From Sphingopyxis jiangsuensis (GTDB lineage Bacteria; Pseudomonadota; Alphaproteobacteria; Sphingomonadales; Sphingomonadaceae), in the NCBI RefSeq assembly GCF_016734905.1, contig NZ_JAERPO010000002.1, forward strand, positions 1,135,524-1,199,523: DNA of 64,000 bases, given 5' to 3'. The notes under the pieces were generated by a model that was given only the letters and a program-made list of their open reading frames with translations, was not told where the DNA came from and searched no databases. The translations under genes and the position numbers were made by a program. Positions 42,103 through 50,748 of the stretch are shown piece after piece; within the stretch, counting starts at the first letter, position 1; each line of letters begins with the position of its first letter.

Positions 42103-43314
42103 ATGCCGAAAATCGCATCGGCCCGGGTGATCGTCACATCGCCGGGGCGCAACTTCGTGACGCTCAAGGTCGTATGCGACGACGGGACTACCGGCGTCGG
42201 CGACGCGACCCTCAACGGTCGCGAGCTTGCGGTCGCGAGCTATCTGGCGGACCATGTCGTGCCGTGCCTTATCGGGCGCGACGCGCACCGGATCGAGGAT
42301 ATCTGGCAATATCTCTACAAGGGCGCCTATTGGCGGCGTGGGCCGGTAACGATGGCGGCGATCGCCGCTGTCGATATGGCACTTTGGGATATCAAGGGGA
42401 AGGTTGCAGGCCTTCCCGTCTATCAGTTGCTCGGCGGCGCGTCGCGCGCGGGTTGCATGGTCTATGGTCACGCCAATGGCGAGACGATCGCCGACACGAT
42501 TGCGGCGGCGCTCGATTACCAGGGGCAGGGGTATAAGGCGATCCGCCTCCAGTGCGGCGTTCCCGGAATGGCCTCGACCTATGGCGTGTCGAAGGACAAA
42601 TATTTCTATGAGCCCGCGGATGCGGAGCTTCCGACCGAAAATCTCTGGTCGACCGCCAAATATCTGCGCGTCGTCCCCGAACTCTTTGCGGCGGCGCGTG
42701 AGGCGCTGGGCTGGGACGTCCACCTCCTTCACGATGTCCACCACCGGTTGACCCCGATCGAGGCGGCGCGGCTCGGAAAGGATCTGGAGCCTTATCGCCC
42801 CTTCTGGATCGAGGATGCGACGCCGGCCGAGGATCAGGAGGCTTTTCGGCTGATCCGCCAGCATACGACGACGCCGCTTGCGGTCGGAGAGATTTTTTCG
42901 TCGATCTGGGATTGCAAGGCGCTGATTGAAAACCGACTGATCGATTATATCCGCGCCACCGTGCTGCACGCCGGCGGGATTACGCATATGCGGCAGATCG
43001 CGTCGCTTGCCGACCTCTATCACGTCCGCACCGGCTGTCATGGTGCGACCGACCTGTCGCCGGTGACGATGGCGGCGGCGCTTCACCTCGGGCTTGCGAT
43101 TCCCAATTTCGGTATCCAGGAATATATGCGTCACAGTGACGACACCGACGCGGTGTTCCCGCATGGATACCGTTTTGCCGATGGCATGCTCCATCCCGGC
43201 GACGCGCCAGGGCTCGGCGTCGACATTGACGAAAGGCTCGCGGCTGCCCATCCATACCGGCGTGCCTATCTGCCCGTGAACCGGCTGGAAGACGGGACGA
43301 TGTGGAGCTGGTAG
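42103..43314 (+). CDS. manD: D-mannonate dehydratase-like enzyme of the enolase superfamily
   Basis: A protein of 403 residues with AGGAT before ATG 42103. The N-terminal capping domain is followed by the barrel with [24 protein letters not shown] and [10 protein letters not shown] for the three metal ligands, and [20 protein letters not shown] and [10 protein letters not shown] for the catalytic end. This is the ManD/RspA group that dehydrates D-mannonate or D-gluconate; residues for high-activity enzymes appear kept, but substrate cannot be fixed by eye. It stands alone, with no uronate pathway genes beside it in the window. Confidence 0.9.
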   Translation: MPKIASARVIVTSPGRNFVTLKVVCDDGTTGVGDATLNGRELAVASYLADHVVPCLIGRDAHRIEDIWQYLYKGAYWRRGPVTMAAIAAVDMALWDIKGKVAGLPVYQLLGGASRAGCMVYGHANGETIADTIAAALDYQGQGYKAIRLQCGVPGMASTYGVSKDKYFYEPADAELPTENLWSTAKYLRVVPELFAAAREALGWDVHLLHDVHHRLTPIEAARLGKDLEPYRPFWIEDATPAEDQEAFRLIRQHTTTPLAVGEIFSSIWDCKALIENRLIDYIRATVLHAGGITHMRQIASLADLYHVRTGCHGATDLSPVTMAAALHLGLAIPNFGIQEYMRHSDDTDAVFPHGYRFADGMLHPGDAPGLGVDIDERLAAAHPYRRAYLPVNRLEDGTMWSW

Positions 43315-43490
43315 CGTCGCGTGCTTTGACGCCGCCCGCACGATAATCGTCGACCGTCTCTTCCATTGGCTCGTTATGGCACGCCGCATTCGCCGCTTTC
43401 TGCACATAAGGGTTTTTGTGACAAAGCCGCACTTGTCGGCGTCCCCGACAGCGCGAATCGCCGCGCTGCGCAACTTGATTTCGATTCGTG

Positions 43491-43988
43491 ATGCTCTATG
43501 CCGGGGGCGTGCAAGGCGACCCTGACAATTATCTCGGCCTGCTTTCGGCGGCGCAGATCGAAACGTTACGCTACGTTTACGAACATAAAAATTCGAAACA
43601 GATCGCCCGCGTCATGGGGGTCTCGCCGCACACTGTCGACGAACGCGTTCGACAGGCATTGAAAAAACTGAATGTTTCCAACAGAATAGAAGCAGCTCGG
43701 ATCTTGGCGCTTAACGGCGCCTTTGATCAAGTTACCCCCTATCAATCGTTGACATATCAATCGATCGACCTAGGCGACGACCCCCCGGATGCCGATGCCG
43801 ATGCAGGGCACGGTTCGTTTCGGCGGCTTTTCGATATCGGAACGCCATTTCCTACCGCGTCCCAGCCGGCCAACCGGCACGGGTTGATGGAAAGGATAAT
43901 CTGGCCAATCTTGATCGCCTTTGCGACGATTTTGGCGTTCTCCGCTCTCTATTCAATCCTTGTCGGTCTGGGCCGGGCAATGATCTGA
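43491..43988 (+). CDS. LuxR-type HTH regulator with C-terminal membrane helix
   Basis: A protein of 165 residues. Residues about 18-72 are a GerE/LuxR DNA-binding domain (LSAAQIETLRYVYEHKNSKQ and then SPHTVDERVRQALKKLNVSN). An acidic linker (DPPDADADAGH) leads to a single membrane helix near the C-terminus (IIWPILIAFATILAFSALYS). There is no receiver or autoinducer domain, so it is a membrane-tethered solo regulator. GTG 43488 directly precedes ATG 43491, and no ribosome site is evident, hinting at a leaderless message. Confidence 0.85.
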   Translation: MLYAGGVQGDPDNYLGLLSAAQIETLRYVYEHKNSKQIARVMGVSPHTVDERVRQALKKLNVSNRIEAARILALNGAFDQVTPYQSLTYQSIDLGDDPPDADADAGHGSFRRLFDIGTPFPTASQPANRHGLMERIIWPILIAFATILAFSALYSILVGLGRAMI

Positions 43989-44045
43989 CTGTCCGAACCG
44001 AATGCTGCGGGGGGGAACCGGTGGCATTCTCTTGCAAGGAATAAG

Positions 44046-44417
44046 ATGATGCTCAACGAACGACTTTCGGCGGCGAAAAAGATCGCTGCGGAACTGCACC
44101 AGGCCGAAGATGCGATCGACGAAACGATGATCTGCATCGCGCAACTCGCCGCGACGCTTCCGACGGTTCGCCGCGAAACCAACATGTCGGCAATTGTCGG
44201 CCAGGAAGCGATGGCCAAAGTCGCTCATGCGCTCGCGGCTGCCGGCGAAGTGCGCCAGCTTCTGACCGATGCGCATCTCTCGCTGACCGTGACCCAGAAG
44301 GAAGTGGGCCTCGGCACGCGGATGTTCGGTGCCGGCGTGAAACCGGCCCCGGCCAGTGCGACGCTGACGGACGATGGCGCAGATGGTGCAGTCGTGCCCT
44401 TCGCCAAGGCTTCCTGA
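44046..44417 (+). CDS. Hypothetical protein next to the membrane-bound LuxR-type regulator
   Basis: A protein of 123 residues with AAGGA before ATG 44046. It is mainly alpha-helical, alanine-rich (SAAKKIAAELHQAEDAIDE, IAQLAATLPTVRRETNMSAI, VAHALAAAGEVRQLLTDAHL), and no membrane or signal segment is seen. I do not recognise it. It follows the LuxR-type gene on the same strand and may be co-regulated with it. Confidence 0.7.
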   Translation: MMLNERLSAAKKIAAELHQAEDAIDETMICIAQLAATLPTVRRETNMSAIVGQEAMAKVAHALAAAGEVRQLLTDAHLSLTVTQKEVGLGTRMFGAGVKPAPASATLTDDGADGAVVPFAKAS

Positions 44418-44439
44418 CAAGCTGGATCAATCAAGTCCA

Positions 44440-44853
44440 ATGTGGTCGATCGCGATCTATTATACGGTGTTGCTCGTCACGGTGGCCGTCGCTGCGAAGC
44501 GCGGCGGTCCCCTTGAAAGGTGGGCAGCCTATACGGCGTTGATCGCTTCGATTCTCACTTCGGTCCTCGCTCCTTTTCCGACCTGGACGGATATAGAAAC
44601 CAATATCTTCATCATCGACGTGCTGGTGCTGCTCAGCTTCTGGTTCATTGCCTTGAAGACGCAGCGATTCTGGCCTTACTGGATTACCGGTTGGCAATTG
44701 ATTTCCATTTTTGCCCATATCCAGAAGATGATGTTTTCGGAGATATTGGCGCGGCCCTATTCGCTGCTTTCCATCTATATCTCCTATCCGATCCTGCTGC
44801 TGATCCTCTACGCGGCGGGTTCGACCAGGCGGAAAGGCGATGTTGCGACCTGA
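44440..44853 (+). CDS. Small integral membrane protein
   Basis: A protein of 137 residues with four predicted membrane helices (about 2-17, 28-45, 55-70 and 105-127). Phe, Trp and Tyr are frequent, as in WPYWITGWQLISIFAHIQKM. Start ATG 44440 lies 22 bases after the previous stop, with a weak ribosome site. The function is unknown; it is part of a four-gene run on one strand between ManD and the flagellar cluster. Confidence 0.7.
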   Translation: MWSIAIYYTVLLVTVAVAAKRGGPLERWAAYTALIASILTSVLAPFPTWTDIETNIFIIDVLVLLSFWFIALKTQRFWPYWITGWQLISIFAHIQKMMFSEILARPYSLLSIYISYPILLLILYAAGSTRRKGDVAT

Positions 44854-44867
44854 CGGGCGTCTCCCGG

Positions 44868-45380
44868 ATGGATGAGAAAATGCAACAATTCTCGAACAAC
44901 GAAATTGTCGAACTCAGGTCGCGGATCGACGAGATCCACGAATTACTCGCGGGCCGGAGCGGCACCGCCGTGCCGACGGTCGGCGATGGCGGAGTTGCAA
45001 CTGACCCCGGCGCGTCGCGCGCCGTGCTGGTGAACCAGTTGGCTTTCAACATCCAGATTCGGCGTTTGCGCCGACATCATTTCGGCAGCCCGCAGGTTTC
45101 GGGTCCGGTCTGGGACATGCTGCTAGACCTGATGCTCGCCGCCTCAAATGGCCGCATTCTCAGCGCCAGCGACCTGGCAACCGGTGCAGGCGTCCCGCTC
45201 TCGTCGGGCCTCCGCATGATCGGTTCGCTCGAGACGATGGGCTTTGTACGCCGCTCGACCGACGAGCGCGACCGGCGACGGACGATCGTCCGGCTGACCG
45301 ACCACGGAACCGAACGCATGACGAGCTATTTCGAAAAGATTGGCGTCGCGCTGCGCAACAGCAGCAATCTGGCGGCCTGA
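44868..45380 (+). CDS. MarR-family regulator
   Basis: A protein of 170 residues. A helical N-terminal part (NNEIVELRSRIDEIHELLAG) precedes a winged helix-turn-helix: WDMLLDLMLAASNGRILSAS, DLATGAGVPLSSGLRMIGSL and the wing FVRRSTDERDRRRTIVRLTD, which matches the MarR wing DxRDxR. ATG 44868 and ATG 44880 are both possible. The coiled-coil-like N-terminus could aid dimerisation. The gene is convergent with fliA. Confidence 0.85.
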   Translation: MDEKMQQFSNNEIVELRSRIDEIHELLAGRSGTAVPTVGDGGVATDPGASRAVLVNQLAFNIQIRRLRRHHFGSPQVSGPVWDMLLDLMLAASNGRILSASDLATGAGVPLSSGLRMIGSLETMGFVRRSTDERDRRRTIVRLTDHGTERMTSYFEKIGVALRNSSNLAA

Positions 45381-45430
45381 TCCTATGGCAGGGGCGGCGG
45401 CCAGCTGGTCGGTCGCCGTCCCGGCCACTC

Positions 45431-46177
45431 CTATTCGGTCATCTCGCGCATCATGCTGTCAATTTTGGCCATTGCATCGCGCTTGATCTGGCATACCCGC
45501 GCGGCGCTGACGTCAAGCGCGAGGCCGATTTCCTGCAGGTTCAGTTCCTCGAAGAAATAGAGCTGGAGCACGAGCTGCTCGCGCTCCGCGAGCCGCTCGA
45601 TGCATTGGCGCAGCGCGTCGAGCAGGTCGCTCTGCTCGCACGCATCGGCGGCACCGAGGCGTTCGTCGGCGAGCAGGAAGGTGCCGCTCTCCATCATTTC
45701 GTCCAGAGAGGTCGAACGTCCGTGCGTCGCGTTGCGTTCGAGCGCGAAATAATCGTCGGCCGACAGGTCGAGCGCCGCAGCCATTTCGGCGGGGCTGGGC
45801 GCGCGGCGCAATTGCTGTTCGAGCTGCGCGCGCGTCGCATTGAGCTGGCGTGCCGCGACCATCGCCGAACGTCCGACATCGGCCTCGCGACGAAGCTGGT
45901 CGATCATCGCGCCGCGGATTCGCGTCGTCGCATAGGTGGCGAAGGCGAAACCGCGCTCCTCATAGTGGCGGTCGGCTTCGATCAGCGCGATCAACCCTGC
46001 CTGAATGAGGTCGTCGAGCTCGCCCGTGCGCGAAATGCGCGAAAACACCTGCCACGCAATCTTGCGCACTAGCGGCGCATATTCCTCGATCAACCGCTCG
46101 ACATTGGCTGCATAGCCGTGCGGACGCAAGGCGGTCCCGGTCGCGCCGGAGAAATGCTCGGCGGGCTCAATATTCAT
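45431..46177 (-). CDS. fliA: Flagellar sigma-28 factor FliA
   Basis: A protein of 248 residues. Region 2 is seen in EEYAPLVRKIAWQVFSRI, DDLIQAGLIALIEADRHYE and FATYATTRIRGAMIDQLRRE; region 3 in VAARQLNATRAQLEQQLRRA; region 4 in LAEREQLVLQLYFFEELNLQ and EIGLALDVSAARVCQIKRDA. This is the FliA/WhiG arrangement with no region 1. ATG 46177 is set by GGAGG upstream and overlaps the flhA stop by 11 bases, so it is the last gene of the transglycosylase-flhA-fliA operon. It should read late flagellar promoters and be held by FlgM. Confidence 0.95.
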   Translation of the reverse strand: MNIEPAEHFSGATGTALRPHGYAANVERLIEEYAPLVRKIAWQVFSRISRTGELDDLIQAGLIALIEADRHYEERGFAFATYATTRIRGAMIDQLRREADVGRSAMVAARQLNATRAQLEQQLRRAPSPAEMAAALDLSADDYFALERNATHGRSTSLDEMMESGTFLLADERLGAADACEQSDLLDALRQCIERLAEREQLVLQLYFFEELNLQEIGLALDVSAARVCQIKRDAMAKIDSMMREMTE

Positions 46178-48290
46178 GCGGCTGATCCTCCATTTGGGCG
46201 TCCGGTCCGAGCGCGAGACGCGGACGCTCGGCGCCGATCGTCGCGACGATCTCGGTCGCCTTGTTCGCGGGAATTTCGAGGTAAGAGATGACGGCGACGT
46301 CGGGGAAAGTCGCGCGGACGAGCCGCGACAGCGCCGACCGGCAGATGGGAGAGGCGACGAGCGCAAAGCTGCGCGTCTGGAGCAGCAACGGCTCCACGGC
46401 CTCGCCGATCTGTTCGACGATCTTCATCGCCATTCCATGTTCGAACGGCCATTCGGCGCCGGGGTTCGCGCGCACCGCCTGGTTGAGCAGCACCTCGATC
46501 TCGGGGCTGAAGGTAACGACGGGCAGCGGCATCCGGCTGGGGACGATCGTCTGGACGATCAGCGCGCCGATGCGCTGGCGCACCGCTTCGACAAGGTCGG
46601 AATCGGTGAGCTGTTGCGCCGACAGCGCGACCATCGCCTCGGCAATCTTGCGGAAGTCGCGCAAGGGGATGCGCTCGACGAGCAGCGCCTTGCACAGCGC
46701 CGCGACGCGCGGCAGCGTATAGCCGCCGGGCGACAGATTCTGGGCGAGCTGCGGATAATGCGCCTTCAGATTGTCGATCAACGCCTGTGTGTCGTCGATG
46801 CCGAACAATTCGTGCGCCGACGCGATGACGCTGTTGTTGAGATGCGTCGCGACGACCGTGGCGGGGTCGACGACGGTATAGCCCGCGGCGATCGCGTCGT
46901 TCTGCGACGCTTTCGGAATCCACAGCGCATCGAGCCCGAAGGTCGGATCCTTGCACGGCCGACCGGCGACCTTGGTGACCAGATCGCCCGAATCGAGCGC
47001 AAGCATTTCGTGGGGATAGACCTCGTCCTCGCCGACGATCACGCCGGCTATCGCGATGCGATAGGCGTTGCCTGGGAGCGACAGATCGTCGCTCACCTTC
47101 ACAGGCGGAACGATGAAGCCGAGTTCCTTCGACAATTGTTTGCGGATCCCGGTGATGCGGCCCATCAGCGGCGCGCCCTTGCGGTCGTCGACGAGCGCGA
47201 CGAGCGCGTAGCCGATTTCGAGCTGACACGCGCTCGAGTCGCTGACGTCGGACCATTCGATCAGGTGCGGGTCGGGCGCCGGCGGGGCGGGCGGCGGGAC
47301 CGCCGCCGCGGCTGCTGCCGCGCGCTTCATCTGCCATCCGATGGTAAAGGACAGCGCCGCTGCCGGCAGGATCAGCATCTGCGGCATCGCGGGGACGAGG
47401 CCGAGGATGAAGAGGATGCCGCCCACCGCCATCCAGATTGCGGGCGAGGCAAACTGGCTGCCGATCTGGCCCGAAAGGTCGAATGGCGACGCGACGCGCG
47501 TGACGATGGCCGCCGCGGCGATCGACAGCAGCAGCGCCGGGATCTGGGCGACGAGCGCGTCGCCGATCGCGAGCGTGACATAGGTCCCGCCCGCTTCGGA
47601 GAAGCTGAGCCCGTGGGTGAAAACACCGAGGATGAGGCCGCCGATGATATTGACGAACAAGATCAGCAAGCCCGCGATCGCGTCGCCTTTCACGAATTTC
47701 GATGCACCGTCCATCGAGCCGTAAAAGTCGGCCTCGGTCGCGACTTCCTGGCGCCGGGCCTTGGCTTCTTCAGGGGTCAGCAGGCCGGCGTTGAGGTCGG
47801 CGTCGATCGCCATCTGCTTGCCGGGGAGCGCGTCGAGCGTGAATCGCGCCGACACTTCGGACACGCGGCCGGCGCCCTTTGTGATGACGACGAGGTTGAT
47901 GATCAACAGGACGACGAAAACGAACAGGCCGACGACATAATCGCCGCCGATCAGCACCTGGCCAAAGGCCTCGATGACGTTGCCTGCGGCGTGCGTACCC
48001 TCGTGCCCCCGGACGAGCACGACGCGCGTCGAGGCGACGTTCAGCGCAAGGCGGAAGAGCGTCGCGAGCAGGAGCACCGTCGGAAAGGCCGAAAAATCGA
48101 GCGGCTTCGAGGCCTGCAACGCGACCATCAGGATCGCGAGGCTGATCATGATGTTCAGAACGAAGCTGATGTCGAGCACGAGCGGCGATACGGGGATCAC
48201 CATCAGCGCGACGACCACGAGCATCGCGACCGGCAAAGCGGCCGCGCCGGCGATCGCGGCGATGCTGCGCAGGTTCACACCGGCGGTCAT
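46167..48290 (-). CDS. flhA: Flagellar export gate protein FlhA
   Basis: A protein of 707 residues. Eight membrane helices fill the first 340 residues, with the conserved FHIPEP-type cytoplasmic loop GRVSEVSARFTLDALPGKQM and AIDADLNAGLLTPEEAKARR. The C-terminal domain (about 350-700) contains FGLDALWIPKASQNDAIAAG and the conserved RVAALCKALLVERIPLRDFR. It forms the nonameric gate and substrate-docking ring of the flagellar export apparatus. It overlaps the upstream transglycosylase gene and the downstream fliA. Confidence 0.97.
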   Translation of the reverse strand: MTAGVNLRSIAAIAGAAALPVAMLVVVALMVIPVSPLVLDISFVLNIMISLAILMVALQASKPLDFSAFPTVLLLATLFRLALNVASTRVVLVRGHEGTHAAGNVIEAFGQVLIGGDYVVGLFVFVVLLIINLVVITKGAGRVSEVSARFTLDALPGKQMAIDADLNAGLLTPEEAKARRQEVATEADFYGSMDGASKFVKGDAIAGLLILFVNIIGGLILGVFTHGLSFSEAGGTYVTLAIGDALVAQIPALLLSIAAAAIVTRVASPFDLSGQIGSQFASPAIWMAVGGILFILGLVPAMPQMLILPAAALSFTIGWQMKRAAAAAAAVPPPAPPAPDPHLIEWSDVSDSSACQLEIGYALVALVDDRKGAPLMGRITGIRKQLSKELGFIVPPVKVSDDLSLPGNAYRIAIAGVIVGEDEVYPHEMLALDSGDLVTKVAGRPCKDPTFGLDALWIPKASQNDAIAAGYTVVDPATVVATHLNNSVIASAHELFGIDDTQALIDNLKAHYPQLAQNLSPGGYTLPRVAALCKALLVERIPLRDFRKIAEAMVALSAQQLTDSDLVEAVRQRIGALIVQTIVPSRMPLPVVTFSPEIEVLLNQAVRANPGAEWPFEHGMAMKIVEQIGEAVEPLLLQTRSFALVASPICRSALSRLVRATFPDVAVISYLEIPANKATEIVATIGAERPRLALGPDAQMEDQPHEY

Positions 48291-49114
48291 GCGCGTTCAC
48301 CCGAAGCGGCGGCGAGGCGGCGATAGGCGTCGGCGGCGAATCCCATCGACAATTTCCTGGGCATGGGTTGAAATTCCATCATCTGGAGGGGCGGGCGGCC
48401 GCTGCCGTTTCCGGCAATGCCGTTCCGGCTGCTCGCCGCGGCGTGCCACTGCGATGTCGGCAGCGACTTGAAGTTCACGTCCTTGCCGCCCTCTTCGAGT
48501 TTGGCCCGGAAGCGTTCGCGGATTTCGGACAGGCTGCGCATGCGGCCGCCTTCGGCATAAAAAACCGATCGGTTTGCCGCGGCCGCCTCGGGCATCAGCG
48601 GTGCGCCCGGCTGGTCGGGATCGGCGTTCATCGCGGCGAGGAAGTTCGCCGCGCCGCCGCTGCCGAGAAAATGCGCGAGATAAAGGTCGACCGGTTCGGC
48701 GGCACGGCCGATGCGGCTTTCCAGATGATCGCGATTGTCGGCGGTCAGCGCGCCCGCCATCGTGGCGGCGGCGGCGGGGTCGTCGCGAAGTCCCAATATC
48801 TGTTCGCGCAGCATCGGGTCGGCAACGTGCATGCGTCCCGCCGCGTCGGGGGCGATTGCGGCTGCCGCCCAGCCGAGGCCGTGGTCGGCGCCGTGGCGCC
48901 GCAATGTCGCGAGCCAGGTCTGCTTGGTGAACTGATACAGTCCGCGCGCCGACGAAGTCGGGGCCTTTGCGGTCGGATCGAAACGGCTTTCGACGCGCGC
49001 GACATCGACCAGATAGTCAAAGTCGATCCCGGTGCGCGCCGACGCGCTCTGCACCGCGTCGAGGACGGGGGCGGCGACGCGCATCGCGCTGGCAGGATTG
49101 TTTATGGCGTTCAT
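48287..49114 (-). CDS. Lytic transglycosylase-like protein of the flagellar cluster
   Basis: A protein of 275 residues without an obvious signal peptide. The SLT-type fold is seen in TGIDFDYLVDVARVESRFDP, where Glu in RVESRF is the likely catalytic residue, followed by SSARGLYQFTKQTWLATLRR. FlgJ in this genome is only the rod-binding domain, so this enzyme may supply the wall-opening activity for the rod, exported through the flagellar apparatus. It is first in an operon with flhA and fliA, 29 bases downstream of a sigma-54 promoter. Confidence 0.88.
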   Translation of the reverse strand: MNAINNPASAMRVAAPVLDAVQSASARTGIDFDYLVDVARVESRFDPTAKAPTSSARGLYQFTKQTWLATLRRHGADHGLGWAAAAIAPDAAGRMHVADPMLREQILGLRDDPAAAATMAGALTADNRDHLESRIGRAAEPVDLYLAHFLGSGGAANFLAAMNADPDQPGAPLMPEAAAANRSVFYAEGGRMRSLSEIRERFRAKLEEGGKDVNFKSLPTSQWHAAASSRNGIAGNGSGRPPLQMMEFQPMPRKLSMGFAADAYRRLAAASGERA

Positions 49115-49142
49115 AAGCTCTGGTTCCGCTGTTCAGCGAACC

Positions 49143-49161
49143 AAAAGCAATCATCGTGCCA
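49143..49161 (-). promoter_or_regulatory. Sigma-54 promoter of the transglycosylase-flhA-fliA operon
   Basis: Read on the - strand, TGGCAC-GATGA-TTGCTTTT matches the sigma-54 consensus TGGCAC-N5-TTGC fully. It ends about 29 bases before the ATG at 49114, which leaves a short leader. Confidence 0.88.
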
Positions 49162-49193
49162 TTCGGTAAAAAGTGTCGGAAAAGGTCCGTATA

Positions 49194-49499
49194 TCAGTAG
49201 GTCAGCGCGGGCCCTCGAGGCGTCATCCCGCGGATCTCGTGATTTCTGTCAATCCTCTGACGCGTCCAGTTTTTCAGGACGTTGACCCGGATCGCCGCCG
49301 CTTCGAGCTGCGCAAGCGTCTTGCCGATCAGGCTGCGCGCGCGCGCCTCCTGTCCCGGGACGACCGCCGCGCTGCGCACGAGGATGGCGGCGGTGGCGAG
49401 CGCCTCGGTCGCGGCGATGATTTCGCCAGCATCGTGGCCGTCGAGCGCATGGGTGAGCGCGTCGAGCTTTGCCTGCATATCGTCGAGTTCGCTGTGCAT
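49194..49499 (-). CDS. flgN: FlgN-like flagellar export chaperone
   Basis: A protein of 101 residues, all helical: ELDDMQAKLDALTHALDGHD, then EEA-type repeats and ARSLIGKTLAQLEAAAIRVN. It is TGATG-coupled to flgM, the typical flgMN arrangement, and its size fits a short FlgN that escorts FlgK and FlgL. The sequence similarity to FlgN is not strong by eye, so the call rests on position and helical character. Confidence 0.7.
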   Translation of the reverse strand: MHSELDDMQAKLDALTHALDGHDAGEIIAATEALATAAILVRSAAVVPGQEARARSLIGKTLAQLEAAAIRVNVLKNWTRQRIDRNHEIRGMTPRGPALTY

Positions 49500-49804
49500 C
49501 AGTTAGAGCTGCCTTGGTGAAAGCGGACGGCGGCATTGGCAATCAGGGTGGCATCGACGGTATAGGCACCGCTCGCGATCGCGTCGCGCAGCATCGCAAT
49601 GCGCGCATGATCGACCGGCGGTCCCTGCTCGCCGAGCTCCTTCGCCAGGCTGGTCAGCCGCGTCACGGGCACCGATGCCGGCGCATTGCCGACCGCGCGT
49701 GCCGTCGCGACCGACGGGCTCTCGCTGCCGTTCGCAACCCGGCGCGCCGGGGCGATCCGGCTGATGCTGCTGACTTGCAGGTTGAGTTTGTCGTCACCTG
49801 CCAT
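49499..49804 (-). CDS. flgM: Anti-sigma-28 factor FlgM
   Basis: A protein of 101 residues. ATG 49804 has GGAGG upstream. The disordered N-terminal half is rich in Ala, Ser and Val. The C-terminal part with VDHARIAMLRDAIASGAYTV followed by DATLIANAAVRFHQG matches the FlgM sigma-binding helices (the VR...I..G.Y.vd...iA..l pattern). It would hold FliA inactive until exported through the completed hook-basal body. It has its own sigma-28-like promoter. Confidence 0.88.
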   Translation of the reverse strand: MAGDDKLNLQVSSISRIAPARRVANGSESPSVATARAVGNAPASVPVTRLTSLAKELGEQGPPVDHARIAMLRDAIASGAYTVDATLIANAAVRFHQGSSN

Positions 49805-49855
49805 CTTTGCCTCCATCCATGCCGTCGGAAAAGTGACGGCCTTGTTCAGAGAGCT

Positions 49856-49882
49856 TTAACGGTTGGCGCAGTCCGCGATTAA
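49856..49882 (-). promoter_or_regulatory. Sigma-28-like promoter of flgM-flgN
   Basis: On the - strand TTAA-N15-ACCGTTAA resembles the FliA consensus TAAA-N15-GCCGATAA. The same TTAA/TCAA-N15-CCGTTAA form is found before motA and fliD. The -10 element ends 52 bases from the flgM start. Confidence 0.7.
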
Positions 49883-49973
49883 GGCGGCGGGCGAAAAAAG
49901 ATAAAAAAGCCCGGCGGCGTCGGAAATTCGACGGCCGCCGGGCCGGGGTGCAACCAGACTGTCGGCGTGTGCG

Positions 49974-50477
49974 TCAGGGCATGCGCGCGATTCCGGGGCC
50001 GACGACGATGGCGCTGAGCATCGACTTGGCGTCGCTGCCGCGCAGCGCGATGGTTTCGCCGACCCGGCCGTCCTCGGTCGCGACGGCGGCGTAGCTGATC
50101 GAATAATTGGCGGCGTCGATGGTGACGCGGACATTGTCGCCGCGGCGGATAACGGGGGCGCTCTGCGCCGGCCGCGCGAAGGCGGCCGACACCGGCGCTG
50201 CGCCAGCGGGTCCGGTCATCGCGACGCGCAGGCGCCAGCCGAGCGACGCGCAACGCACGGCAAGCGTCTGCGCGTCGCTCGCCGTCACGGCAACCTGTTC
50301 GGGGCATCGCGCGAGCTTGATGCGTCGGTCGACGGGCGTTGCGGTGCGGCCCATTGCGCCAGCGACCGCCTGCGTCAGCATATCCACCGTCTGCCAATCC
50401 TGCGTCGCCTGTTGGGCCTGCGCGGTTGCGCCGATGGCAGCGAATGTCGCGCCAAGGACAATCATGCTGCGGATCAT
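49974..50477 (-). CDS. flgA: Flagellar P-ring chaperone FlgA
   Basis: A protein of 167 residues. ATG 50477 is preceded by AAGGAGAG and begins a signal peptide (MIVLGATFAAIGATAQA). The mature part ends in the SAF/FlgA domain: PVIRRGDNVRVTIDAANYSI, SYAAVATEDGRVGETIALRG and SDAKSMLSAIVVGPGIARM. FlgA helps FlgI assemble the P ring in the periplasm. It is divergent from flgB. Confidence 0.92.
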   Translation of the reverse strand: MIRSMIVLGATFAAIGATAQAQQATQDWQTVDMLTQAVAGAMGRTATPVDRRIKLARCPEQVAVTASDAQTLAVRCASLGWRLRVAMTGPAGAAPVSAAFARPAQSAPVIRRGDNVRVTIDAANYSISYAAVATEDGRVGETIALRGSDAKSMLSAIVVGPGIARMP

Positions 50478-50664
50478 GACTCTCTCCTTCGATCCAAAAT
50501 CCATTGCAACCAATTGTGCACGATGCGTGCCAAGCCCTGTTTTCCGCCGACGGATCCGCGGAACCAGGCGCGCGCGTCGGATTTTTGACGAGCGCATGGC
50601 GGGCGCCGGGGCAGGGCTATTGGAAACTAGATCAAATTATTGAAAAACAACATATAAATCAGTT

Positions 50665-50680
50665 TGGCACGGTGATTGCA
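50665..50680 (+). promoter_or_regulatory. Sigma-54 promoter of the flgB operon
   Basis: TGGCAC-GGTGA-TTGCA is a full match to the sigma-54 -24/-12 consensus, 69 bases before the flgB start. An A+T-rich stretch lies directly upstream (50640-50662). Confidence 0.92.
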
Positions 50681-50748
50681 TCTATCCTTGCGTGTTTTTC
50701 CGCGCTGTGGCCGTTCGGGCCAATCGGCGGTGAAAGAAGGACAAGAGG

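Noticed and set aside
43377-43391. Sigma-54 promoter before the LuxR-type gene
   Set aside because: TGGCAC is present, but the -12 position reads ATTC instead of TTGC.
46176-48326. Long + strand frame opposite flhA
   Set aside because: It is a mirror of flhA codons, charged low-complexity, with no ribosome site.
50493-50512. Sigma-54 promoter for flgA on the - strand
   Set aside because: TGCAC...TTGCA is present but the spacer is one base too long and the -24 element is not TGGCAC.
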